Assembly: GCA_028281495.1 (NCBI GenBank)
Contig: JANQJU010000005.1
Coordinates: 1 to 64,000, forward strand
DNA length: 64,000 bases
Direction: 5' to 3'
Source of the DNA: SAR324 cluster bacterium
GTDB taxonomy: Bacteria > SAR324 > NAC60-12
Made by a program: the position numbers and the translations under genes. Below are positions 45,390-53,761 of this stretch, piece by piece (position 1 is the stretch's first letter; each line of letters opens with the position of its first letter). The notes beneath the pieces were generated by a model. The model ran no database searches. It had not been told where the DNA came from and saw only the letters and a list, made by a program, of their open reading frames with translations.

Positions 45390-47633
45390 TTACCAATAAA
45401 AAGATGCGATATATAAGGTCAACAGAGACATCGCGATGGGGTAAACAATCAGGCCAAATCGGTTGATTCGATGGGCTTCGTCGATTTCGTGAGCATCAAA
45501 TCGTCGCATACTCCATATAGAAATCGCCATACCAAATAACATCAAGGCGTACATTACAAAGAAGATGTACTCGATGAGTACGACGTATCCTACCAAAGGC
45601 AGCTCGGTAGACACTCTTAAATTGAGAAAGGCCAGGGTTAAGATGGAAGTGATGGAGACTGAAACCCGAATAGTGATCTGGTCAACAGGAATGAAGAATA
45701 CCAGATAGGTCAGGATGGAGAGGATCACCACAGAAAAGAGGTTCTTAATAATAAAACTCGACGCATCTCGCGTGAGCTGCACTACAACATTAAAGCGAGA
45801 ATATTGGATTTCTGTGTTGCTTCGAAATCGCTCAGGCACCCCTAACGTCGAATCTCCAGTGCTGGTATCTTGAAATAGCCAAGCATCAATTAGTTTCCAG
45901 CCATCGATGGATGCTAAGGCCCCAATCCGTTCTAACTTTTTGGGGAAATCTTCCTTGGTATCGATGCGCATGCCCAAAGCATCCGGAACATAGATAAGGC
46001 GCTCTCGTGTCAAATCAGCATGCCGAAAGTGAATCGTCATTTTTTGTTGATCAAAAGGATACTCTTGCAGTTCAAAACTTCCTTTGAACCGAGCTTTTAC
46101 TCGATATGCTCTGACGGTAAGACCATCTTTAGTTCGATTGACCACAGGGTCTTTCAAGACAATCGGAGTCAAGGCATTGGTAAATTCTACTTTGTGATCC
46201 TCAAATTCTTCTTGATATCGAAACCACAGGTAAAAATCTGCTGAATATGAGAAATCCTTGATATCTAAATGACTGATTTCGTTGATATCGATTCCAGTAT
46301 ATACGATGTTGGTTTTGTAAAAGTACTGATCTGTGATTTCTAAAATTTTCTCATCATCCAGAGCCTGTTGGAGGTCCTCGATTTGTCCAACATCTTCAAC
46401 CAGTTGGAATTGAATAGGAGACGTGACCAATTTCCGATTACGATAAACTCCAATATCCACTGGTTTTATGGCGTCTCCGTATTCATTAAAAAAAATATTA
46501 CCTGTAATGCCGGCCAAGGCTTGGTTGGGTTTATTCAACGCGGCTAGGTAGTCGCGAATTGCCAATCTATTTTTGGCAATTGATTCTGGTTTGTTTTGTA
46601 TTTTAGTAGCACGAACCGCCTCAAGCAACGTATGGATCGCATCATAGTAAGTTGCTGCCACCCAAGAGGGTTCTTTCTGATGTCGAGCAAAAAATTCATT
46701 TCGAAATTGTTGGGCTAGTTCGTTGCTGATTTCTGGGATAAACGGAGAAGTCGCATAGATTCCCTCAGAAAAATAACCGGGATTGAGCTTTTCCATTAAG
46801 CTCTCTTGCAAAGTTTCTAGAAACAACGGAGTGCTGAGTGAATCTGGTCCAAGAAAGGTATAGACATCTGGTGCATTGAGACCAAAAATGATTTTAGCGG
46901 CTTCTTGGGCATGAGTGGCTAAATACAGGATGTTAGCGTCGTCTTTGGATTTGATTTCATTCACAATCTGATTAAGCTGTTGTTCCATTCCTTCTGATTC
47001 AGTATTGAAGCTCCATGTATTGTTAATGTCTAATCGGAGTTCTTCACTAGTTTCTTCAAAGCTTTCTGCTAAAGACCTACCAAATTCATCTTCATCATAG
47101 ATGAGACTCACTCCACTTGCTTGCAGCACATAAACCAGATATTGCGCCATAAAACTAGCCTGCAACCGATTGGAAAAAATCATCCGAAAGTACCAATCGT
47201 TTTCTTCCGTAATTCGGTTGCTGGTAGCTGATGCGGTGATTGCTGGAATTTCATTATCGGCATAAATTGGAGAAGCGGCCCAACTGGTTGAACTATAGTA
47301 ATGTCCTAATACCGCAATCACACGGTCATCCTTAGACAATTGCTCTGCGGCTTTCCGAGCAAGATCCTTGTTATTTTGATCATCTAAAACAGTGAGATGC
47401 ACCTTTTGACCATTGATCCCACCTTGTTCATTAATTTTATCGATATAGAGTCGAGCTGCTTGTAACATCTCGGCACCACTTTCTTTTTCTAGTCCTGTCA
47501 TAGGCCCAACTAGGCCAATATGAAGGAGGTTGTCTTGGGTATCGGAATATATATAGATCACGATTCCCCAAAAGACAAAAAAGGCCAGAATAAACAAATA
47601 TTTATATTTATTAGTAGTTTCGTGGAGGTCCAT
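45390..47633 (-). CDS. Periplasmic binding protein fused to pentameric ligand-gated ion channel
   Basis: 747 aa from ATG 47633 (MDLHETTNKYKYLFILAF), which has AGGA upstream and starts 22 bp after mlaD; a longer frame would run through the mlaD end. TM or signal anchor (about 14-33); a type I branched-chain-amino-acid-type binding domain (about 40-400: HIGLVGPMTGLEKESGAEML, INEQGGINGQKVHLTVLDDQ, GHYYSSTSWAASPIYADNEI); then a beta-sandwich like the Cys-loop receptor ligand domain (about 430-620) with the Pro loop ELQEYPFDQQKMTIHF; then four helices as M1-M4 (IIKNLFSVVILSILTYLVFF; VSITSILTLAFLNLRVSTEL). The Cys of eukaryotic Cys-loops is absent, as in bacterial homologues. Binding-protein fusions are described in some prokaryotic channels. 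The ligand and ion are unknown. Confidence 0.88.
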   Translation of the reverse strand: MDLHETTNKYKYLFILAFFVFWGIVIYIYSDTQDNLLHIGLVGPMTGLEKESGAEMLQAARLYIDKINEQGGINGQKVHLTVLDDQNNKDLARKAAEQLSKDDRVIAVLGHYYSSTSWAASPIYADNEIPAITASATSNRITEENDWYFRMIFSNRLQASFMAQYLVYVLQASGVSLIYDEDEFGRSLAESFEETSEELRLDINNTWSFNTESEGMEQQLNQIVNEIKSKDDANILYLATHAQEAAKIIFGLNAPDVYTFLGPDSLSTPLFLETLQESLMEKLNPGYFSEGIYATSPFIPEISNELAQQFRNEFFARHQKEPSWVAATYYDAIHTLLEAVRATKIQNKPESIAKNRLAIRDYLAALNKPNQALAGITGNIFFNEYGDAIKPVDIGVYRNRKLVTSPIQFQLVEDVGQIEDLQQALDDEKILEITDQYFYKTNIVYTGIDINEISHLDIKDFSYSADFYLWFRYQEEFEDHKVEFTNALTPIVLKDPVVNRTKDGLTVRAYRVKARFKGSFELQEYPFDQQKMTIHFRHADLTRERLIYVPDALGMRIDTKEDFPKKLERIGALASIDGWKLIDAWLFQDTSTGDSTLGVPERFRSNTEIQYSRFNVVVQLTRDASSFIIKNLFSVVILSILTYLVFFIPVDQITIRVSVSITSILTLAFLNLRVSTELPLVGYVVLIEYIFFVMYALMLFGMAISIWSMRRFDAHEIDEAHRINRFGLIVYPIAMSLLTLYIASFYW

Positions 47634-47655
47634 ATGTTCGTATCCTGAGTTTGAA

Positions 47656-48744
47656 TTATTGCGTGATACGAATCTCTTCTTTTGAGTTTCCAAATAGCAA
47701 CGCCGATGGACGTTTCCCAACTTCATCTGCTACTTGGTTGAGTGTTTGAGACAATTCTTGGACTTCTTGTAGGGTAATGCGTAATTCCTCCAAGGTGGTA
47801 GCAATATCAGACTCTTCTGCGATTCTTCCTAGTGTTCGAGATAGCGTTTGTACCTCTTGAAGAGTGGTTTCCAACTCTTGTGTCACGGTCATCACTCCTT
47901 TTCCATTTCTTTTTCCATTGAGGGTTTGAATCAAATAATCCAGATCCCGAATGGTCTTATTGAATTCTGAGATTACATTTTGATTGTCTACCTGAACAAT
48001 TAAGTGGTTGAGGCGTGTGGTCAATTTTTGGATATCTGACATGGTAGAAGTGAACTGGCGTTGTTGGACCTTAAAAAATCCCCTTAAATCGGTGATCAAA
48101 GTGTTGGTCTCCTGAGTGATTTGATTGAGTCCATTAGCAGTATCCCGAACATCTTGAAAAATGTCGTCAGAATGGTCGGCAAATGAACCCGTGACTGTCT
48201 GTACATCAGCCAAAATGTGCTCCAAATGTTCCGGATTTGTATTTTTTAGAATTTCTCGGATATCCGCAATGGTATAATTGATATTGGTGAGAATAGGGCC
48301 AATTGCAGCCTCAACTGTAGCTAGGGTTGACTTGCCAGCTGGGATGACGGGTAGCGATCCTTCATCTTGAGGCTGGAGCATCGGCATATCCTGGCTACCT
48401 CCTGTGATCTCAATGTATTGTAAACCAGTGATACCCTGCGCAGTTAAGACTGCGGTTGAGTCTTGCTTAATCGGAGCTCCCTGGCGAATGCGGAGCTGCA
48501 ATTCAACTTGGTTCGAATTGTTGGGGTTGATCTGAATGACGCTCACCTGTCCAATATTCACACCTTTGTATTTGACTGGAGCATTTGGTGACAAACCAGA
48601 AACGGCCTCGTCTAAATAAACTATGTAGATTTCACTTTCTTCTTGAATGGCCGTACTTCCCATCCAGGTGACAAAAAAAATCATTCCCAACGAAAGAACC
48701 ACTACAAAGATACCAACTATGATATTTTTGGTTTTAGGAGTCAT
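47656..48744 (-). CDS. mlaD: MCE/MlaD family lipid-transport protein
   Basis: 362 aa. N-terminal TM (NIIVGIFVVVLSLGMIFFVT), then an MCE domain (IYIVYLDEAVSGLSPNAPVK, YKGVNIGQVSVIQI, GITGLQYIEITGG), followed by a long helical C-terminus, much longer than E. coli MlaD (183 aa) and typical of other MCE proteins. It forms the periplasmic lipid-binding ring. ATG 48744 is chosen since GGAGG lies at proper distance; ATG 48747 is directly next to it. Between mlaF and the channel gene. Confidence 0.9.
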   Translation of the reverse strand: MTPKTKNIIVGIFVVVLSLGMIFFVTWMGSTAIQEESEIYIVYLDEAVSGLSPNAPVKYKGVNIGQVSVIQINPNNSNQVELQLRIRQGAPIKQDSTAVLTAQGITGLQYIEITGGSQDMPMLQPQDEGSLPVIPAGKSTLATVEAAIGPILTNINYTIADIREILKNTNPEHLEHILADVQTVTGSFADHSDDIFQDVRDTANGLNQITQETNTLITDLRGFFKVQQRQFTSTMSDIQKLTTRLNHLIVQVDNQNVISEFNKTIRDLDYLIQTLNGKRNGKGVMTVTQELETTLQEVQTLSRTLGRIAEESDIATTLEELRITLQEVQELSQTLNQVADEVGKRPSALLFGNSKEEIRITQ

Positions 48745-48802
48745 CATTCCTCCAAGTTGGGAGAGCAGCTTTTGTGTTTGCCCATCGTTGTTAAGTTATA
48801 GG

Positions 48803-49558
48803 TTAATGTTTGTATTTGCCACGCCGATTGAAAAAATTAGAAACCCAAGGTTTTTGAGAGCTTTTAAGTGTTTCCGGGACACCTTCTGCTAAAATTTTCC
48901 CCTGTCCAAGCATAATAGCGTGCTGGGCGACTTTAAAGATGCTTTGCAATTCATGAGTCACAATTACAAACGTGATTCCTAAAGCCCGATTCAGTTCCAA
49001 TATTAATTCATCCAACTCGTCAGCACTAATTGGATCAAGTCCCGCACTGGGTTCATCTAACAGTAAAATTTTAGGGTCTAAAGCCATAGCACGAGCAACC
49101 CCAGCCCTTTTTTTCATACCACCGCTGATTTCATGAGGATAGTAGCCCTCAAAGCCATGTAAGCCCACCATATCCAATTTGACTCTTGCAATGGCAGAAA
49201 TGGTTTTATTATCCAAAGAAGTATATTTCTGAAGCGGTAAGGCTACGTTTTCCATGAGAGTCAGGGAACCAAATAACGCGCCGGATTGAAACATGAAACC
49301 AACAGGACGCATGGCATGTCTCAGTGCGTCTTGATGTAGGAATGTTACATCAGTGCCTGCGATGAGAATCTGACCGGAAGTGGGTGTTAGAAGTCGTCCC
49401 AAATGTTTCAATAAGGTACTTTTACCACATCCGCTGCCACCAAGAATTGTAAAGATCTCACCTTGATTGACTTTAAAGGATAACTGATTGTGAATGACTC
49501 GCGGCCCATACTGGGTGACTAAATCATTAACTTCAATAATTGGTTGGGGTGTTGCCAT
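48803..49558 (-). CDS. mlaF: MlaF-type ABC ATPase
   Basis: 251 aa from ATG 49558 (MATPQPIIEVNDLV); longer frames run into mlaE. Walker A LGGSGCGKSTLLKHL, signature ISGGMKKRAGVARAM as in MlaF, Walker B KILLLDEPSAGLDP, switch His in IVTHELQS. It powers lipid transfer through MlaE. Located 35 bp after mlaE and 58 bp before mlaD. Confidence 0.95.
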   Translation of the reverse strand: MATPQPIIEVNDLVTQYGPRVIHNQLSFKVNQGEIFTILGGSGCGKSTLLKHLGRLLTPTSGQILIAGTDVTFLHQDALRHAMRPVGFMFQSGALFGSLTLMENVALPLQKYTSLDNKTISAIARVKLDMVGLHGFEGYYPHEISGGMKKRAGVARAMALDPKILLLDEPSAGLDPISADELDELILELNRALGITFVIVTHELQSIFKVAQHAIMLGQGKILAEGVPETLKSSQKPWVSNFFNRRGKYKH

Positions 49559-49593
49559 ATCATCTGCATGCCCAGGTGAATTGAAGAAACCTC

Positions 49594-50676
49594 TTACACT
49601 CCGAGTAAAGTAAAAATTATTGAGAAAATCGCATCTGCAATAATAACTAAAAAAATTGAAGTGACGACAGAGGAGGTTGTCTGACGCCCAACACTTCCAG
49701 CACCACTTTGGACAAGCATGCCACGATAGCAACCCACAATGCTAATGATTGCTGCAAAGGCATAACATTTTCCTAGCCCCAGGATGATATGTCGAACAGA
49801 AACCTGTTCTTGGAAACGGAGAATAAAGGTATAATAAGGAATATCCAATTTCCAATTAGCGATCAATGCACCCCCGATCACGCCCATAACATCGGCCCAA
49901 AAAGCCAGTAGTGGCAGTGAAATGATAAGTGCCCAAAATTTAGGAGAGACTAGGTATTCTGTCAGATCTAATCCGATGACTTTCATAGCATCCACTTCCT
50001 CAGAAACTTTCATCGTACCAATTTCGGCGGTGAATGCAGAACCGGAACGACCGGCGATCAAGATCGAGGTTAACAATGGTGCTAGTTCACGAGTCATAGA
50101 AATTGCGACAAGTTCCACTACAAAAATATTTGCTCCAAATTGAATGAGCTGATCTGCAGATTGAAAGGCAATAATCATTCCCATGAGGAACGCAATCAAA
50201 CCTACAATTGGTACAGCATTCACACCTGTAGACTCGATGTAATAAGCAGTGTCTTGCCAGCGTATCCGATTAGGAAGCAAGAGTTCTTTGACCAGTACGG
50301 TGGTGGTTTTTCCCAAGAATTCAAAAAAGCCAAGACTATCTTTTATATACCACCGGACATTTCGTCCCAATTTTTCAAAAAAGCCACGTTTTTTAGGAGG
50401 AGGGCCAGAAATTCCAGCAATATCTTCGATATTGATAAATTCTAGGAGGTGGGTCAATTCAGTATGAACATTTTCGAAGCGAACTTCAATATTTGCAGTT
50501 TGACATCGTTCCATGCAACGAACCAAAGCTCCAATGCCAGACATGTCTAGGTGTGTCACATGCCTGAAATCAAGGATCAGCGCATTGCCGCTGGGGGTGC
50601 GCAGAATCATATCTACCTGATCCAGGATCTCAGCAACCGTCTCTAGACTGATAGTTGGGGGCAATTTAAGGTTCAT
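49594..50676 (-). CDS. mlaE: MlaE-type permease with N-terminal STAS domain
   Basis: 360 aa. About 1-95 is a STAS domain (ALILDFRHVTHLDMSGIGAL), equivalent to a fused MlaB. The rest is the MlaE permease: VGLIAFLMGMIIAFQSADQL, then AGRSGSAFTAEIGTMKVSEE and five or six membrane segments. GGAAGGTG precedes ATG 50676, which overlaps the end of the upstream gene by 11 bases. STAS-MlaE fusions are frequent outside Gammaproteobacteria. It carries lipid between membranes together with MlaF and MlaD. Confidence 0.95.
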   Translation of the reverse strand: MNLKLPPTISLETVAEILDQVDMILRTPSGNALILDFRHVTHLDMSGIGALVRCMERCQTANIEVRFENVHTELTHLLEFINIEDIAGISGPPPKKRGFFEKLGRNVRWYIKDSLGFFEFLGKTTTVLVKELLLPNRIRWQDTAYYIESTGVNAVPIVGLIAFLMGMIIAFQSADQLIQFGANIFVVELVAISMTRELAPLLTSILIAGRSGSAFTAEIGTMKVSEEVDAMKVIGLDLTEYLVSPKFWALIISLPLLAFWADVMGVIGGALIANWKLDIPYYTFILRFQEQVSVRHIILGLGKCYAFAAIISIVGCYRGMLVQSGAGSVGRQTTSSVVTSIFLVIIADAIFSIIFTLLGV

Positions 50677-50920
50677 CACCTTCCACGTACACTTTGAAGC
50701 CGTCTTCTAATAATCCACGTAGGCGGGGATCATCTTTTGCTTTTGCGGAACGACATTGTTCGCATCGGCAGGTCGCATGATGAGTTTTTTGAAATTTTTT
50801 TAGCTTCAATCGAGTTAGGTCTTTACCATCTGCTTGCATCTCCTTGAGCATCTTTTCAATTTGCTTGAGAGCCACTTGAACGACGGCGTCCTGCTCTTTA
50901 GGGGAACGAAAACGAAACAT
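50666..50920 (-). CDS. Small CxCxxC protein, first gene of Mla operon
   Basis: 84 aa, basic and helical, with a TCRCEQCRSAKAKDDPRLRG stretch that holds a C-x-C-x2-C group. That arrangement is loosely like ComFB-type late competence proteins, but the downstream ALN pattern of that family is missing. A zinc or redox site is possible. AGGG precedes the ATG and the gene overlaps mlaE by 11 bases, so they are translationally linked. Function unknown. Confidence 0.65.
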   Translation of the reverse strand: MFRFRSPKEQDAVVQVALKQIEKMLKEMQADGKDLTRLKLKKFQKTHHATCRCEQCRSAKAKDDPRLRGLLEDGFKVYVEGDEP

Positions 50921-51119
50921 GCGACCCTGTCTTGGAGATAGTTAGGAATTTCAGTCTCTACAATTTTGGTTTGAACCGTATTGTAAACTCGGCTAAAAAT
51001 GAATTTCATCGTCTCAAGTGGAGAGCATTGATAATTCAACCCTTATCAAATATTCCTTGGGAATTCCACGAAGTTTTCTTCATGAAACTAACCATCTAAA
51101 CTATTTGAGGTAGAAAGCT

Positions 51120-52040
51120 ATGCAAGCGGGTAATGCTATAAAATTTCTGATAATTGGGGCCGCTGCTATTGCAGCAATCTTCTATTCCAGCACCTTTGTC
51201 GTTGATCAAGCCCAGTATGCTGTAAAAATTCGTTTAGGTGATCCAATCACCACTTATACGGAACCAGGGCTGTATTTCAAACTTCCGTTCGTGACGAAGA
51301 TTTTCCACATTGATAACCGTTTGCTCTCGTATGATGCAGACCCCAGATCGATCATCACAAAAGATAAAAAAGAAATGGAAGTGGACAATTATGCGAAATG
51401 GAGAGTGGTCGATCCGTTACAATTTTATAAGGCGATGCGTGGAGGCAGCATCAGTGAAGCACAAGCACGCCTGAACGATATTATCTATTCTCAAGTACGG
51501 CGTGTGCTCGGGAACCATACCTTAAGTGAGATTGTGTCTGGTAATACGGAGTTTGTTAGGAATGCAGCTTCCGGTGTTATCAGCAACGTTGAGGCCATTA
51601 GTGTAAGACGAGAAATCATAGATGAAATCACTTTGAACTCAAAAGAAAACGCGACAGATTTAGGGATTGAGGTCGTGGACGTAAGAATTAAACGTGCCGA
51701 TTTACCCAAAGCCAATAGCGAGGCTGTTTATGGAAGGATGATTGCAGAACGCCGTCGGGATGCAAAGCGTTATCGTTCTGAGGGCGAAGAACAGAAATTG
51801 GGAATCATGTCGGAAGCAGACCGAGATCGGATTAAAATTATTGCAGAAGTTCAAAAACAAGCAGAGGAAATCCGGGGGGATGCAGATGCAAAGGCATTAA
51901 CCGTGTATGCAGATGCCTACGGAAGAGATCCAGAATTTTTCATGTTTCAACGATCTCATGAAGCCTATCGTGAAGTGCTTCAAGAAGGTACCACACTCCT
52001 ATTTAGTTCTGAGCGTGATTTTTTCAGAGAGCTGAAATAA
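51120..52040 (+). CDS. hflC: HflC-like SPFH-domain protease modulator
   Basis: 306 aa. TM anchor (about 8-28), SPFH domain with DQAQYAVKIRLGDPITTYTE, GLYFKLPFVTKIFHIDNRLL, then IGIEVVDVRIKRADLP-type helix (LGIEVVDVRIKRADLPKANS) and EAQKQAEEIRGDADAKAL-like coiled coil. HflC forms a cage with HflK around FtsH; no hflK is next to it. AGGTAG precedes the ATG. Convergent with the next gene, stop codons directly abutting. Confidence 0.92.
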   Translation: MQAGNAIKFLIIGAAAIAAIFYSSTFVVDQAQYAVKIRLGDPITTYTEPGLYFKLPFVTKIFHIDNRLLSYDADPRSIITKDKKEMEVDNYAKWRVVDPLQFYKAMRGGSISEAQARLNDIIYSQVRRVLGNHTLSEIVSGNTEFVRNAASGVISNVEAISVRREIIDEITLNSKENATDLGIEVVDVRIKRADLPKANSEAVYGRMIAERRRDAKRYRSEGEEQKLGIMSEADRDRIKIIAEVQKQAEEIRGDADAKALTVYADAYGRDPEFFMFQRSHEAYREVLQEGTTLLFSSERDFFRELK

Positions 52041-52706
52041 TCAGCCACCCGGAGATTTGAAAGGACTGCTATCCAGACTTGGAAGTTGTGGTCCTTTTCG
52101 TTTTGCTCCTCCAAATGCCACCTGAAAACCAACCGTAAATAAAAATCCCCCTAGATCAGCAGTGTCTTTCACTCCTGAAACGGTTGTTTTGCTGCCATCA
52201 ATGAGTTTGACTCCACTCGCAGTAATGAAATGCAGCCCGATATGGGCATCCGCAGAATACAAAAAGGGATAGCCTAATCTTCCAAAGACCTCAATGATAC
52301 TTGGGGTATCTACCCGAACGGTTTCTAACCTGCCAGTAGTACCCACAATTTTTGTGCTCGTGTGAAGGTTACCTAACCCTCCCCCTAAAGTCAGTGCAAA
52401 ATTGGAAATAGGGAGATGCGTGAATAAGTTCAATGAATTCAATTGGGCTTTAGTATCTAGGTCAAAGCCTTCGGAGCCATGTTCTCGTCGGTTAAAATTT
52501 AAAACTGTCAAGCCTACATTTGGTAGTGCGGAAATGGGGTGAGTAAACCCTAAACTAATCCCTCTGATGCCATCTCGTGTCCCCGGATATGTATAAGGAA
52601 AATCTACACTTAGTCCATAATATTGACCATAGCTCTGATTCCCAAAGCATTGGGCCAAAAAGAACCCCATTAATAAGTATAAAAATTTATTGGTAGATGT
52701 CAGCAT
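52041..52706 (-). CDS. Outer-membrane beta-barrel-like protein
   Basis: 221 aa. Signal peptide (NKFLYLLMGFFLAQCFGNQS) followed by alternating strands (YYGLSVDFPYTYPGTRDG, ISLGFTHPISALPNVGLTVL, FALTLGGGLGNLHTS), a final strand FLFTVGFQVAFGG and a Pro-rich tail. The strand content fits a small eight-stranded barrel. Its stop abuts the hflC stop. No family recognised. Confidence 0.6.
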   Translation of the reverse strand: MLTSTNKFLYLLMGFFLAQCFGNQSYGQYYGLSVDFPYTYPGTRDGIRGISLGFTHPISALPNVGLTVLNFNRREHGSEGFDLDTKAQLNSLNLFTHLPISNFALTLGGGLGNLHTSTKIVGTTGRLETVRVDTPSIIEVFGRLGYPFLYSADAHIGLHFITASGVKLIDGSKTTVSGVKDTADLGGFLFTVGFQVAFGGAKRKGPQLPSLDSSPFKSPGG

Positions 52707-53026
52707 GAAAAATTTATTGGTAGAAGGTGAAACGAAAAAATGTCAGAAAAATTAAAGAATCTAACTCTATGCGCTTTAAATAAGCAAGCACTCCGTTCCT
52801 AACAAAAAAATGTATTCTACGAAATAGAATCTACAAGTGGAGAAACTGGATCCTTTGCGCTGCAAACACGTGCATTTTCAGTTGCCTGCCCTGCTGTTGA
52901 TTTACAAAAGAAAAAGTATTATACCAAAAATCAATTTGTTCTTGTGGGGCCAGTCATAAGATCTTTTCTTCTATATGGTCAAATTTGAATTTGAAGGTGA
53001 ATACTCACTACCTTAAGGAGAACGGC
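52707..53026. other. Non-coding stretch
   Basis: 320 bp between divergent genes; AT-rich, with no inverted repeat, motif or gene that I can support. It should hold promoters for both sides. Confidence 0.6.
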
Positions 53027-53539
53027 ATGAAAGCAGGGGTTGGAGTCAAGCGATGGGGGTTAATTTTAGCTTTTTGGGGAATTCTATTAACGACCAACGC
53101 ATTGTATGCAGGAGACTTGATTGTCAAATCAAATGGAGTAGTAATTGGCCAAAGCATCAGTTTTGGTGTTTTCGAAGCGTCTTTGCCTGTAGTAAATAAA
53201 AATGGGACACATTTTCGGATTTCTCCTGTTGATGGAAAAATTGATCGAAGTGGGGTTTTTTATGACAAAGTGGGGTGTGTCGGGAAAGCTTATGCCAACC
53301 CATTTTGGGGAGGACACTATGTGTTTTTTGGGAGAGAAGGACTATTTTATATTCCTGATGGATCGGTAGTCAAACAAGTTGTGCTACGTTCGACTTGGTC
53401 TCCTATTTACAACGGTTGTACAGACTTTGGAGACGAAACGTCAAAAAATGTGATGGCAACATTTCCTAATGATGCAAAAGTGACTGGTGTGAGCAGCAAA
53501 GCTTTCAAGTTGCCAATTACGGTGAACTACGAGAAATAG
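53027..53539 (+). CDS. Secreted protein, unknown function
   Basis: 170 aa from ATG 53027 (MKAGVGVKRWGLILAFWGIL), placed by AAGGAG upstream; an earlier Met lacks it. A signal peptide ends near LYAGD. The mature part is beta-rich with Cys at two or three sites (DKVGCVGKAYANPFWGGHYV, WSPIYNGCTDFGDE). No known domain. A 40-codon membrane gene follows after 53 bp. Confidence 0.6.
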   Translation: MKAGVGVKRWGLILAFWGILLTTNALYAGDLIVKSNGVVIGQSISFGVFEASLPVVNKNGTHFRISPVDGKIDRSGVFYDKVGCVGKAYANPFWGGHYVFFGREGLFYIPDGSVVKQVVLRSTWSPIYNGCTDFGDETSKNVMATFPNDAKVTGVSSKAFKLPITVNYEK

Positions 53540-53592
53540 AAAACTGATTTGTACCAGTTATTAACACTAATGTGGTTAACGAAAGGAAAATT

Positions 53593-53715
53593 ATGGCACT
53601 AAATTGGGCTATGATATTTGGAGCGATTGCGGTTTGTTTGGTTGGTATTCCGTCAATCGTTTTATTCATACATCTCAATCGAATTAATAAAAAAAATATA
53701 AGAGCTTCTGAATGA
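53593..53715 (+). CDS. Small membrane protein, 40 aa
   Basis: An ATG with GAAAGGAAAA upstream opens a 40-codon frame: MALNWAMIFGAIAVCLVGIP, SIVLFIHLNR, then a Lys/Asn-rich tail. One clear TM helix (about 5-28) with a basic C-terminus. The strong hydrophobic design and the ribosome site support a real micro-protein. Position suggests co-transcription with the preceding secreted protein. Confidence 0.55.
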   Translation: MALNWAMIFGAIAVCLVGIPSIVLFIHLNRINKKNIRASE

Positions 53716-53761
53716 CCTGAAGTACTAATTCAGATCGTTTAAATTCAATTGTAAGGATACA

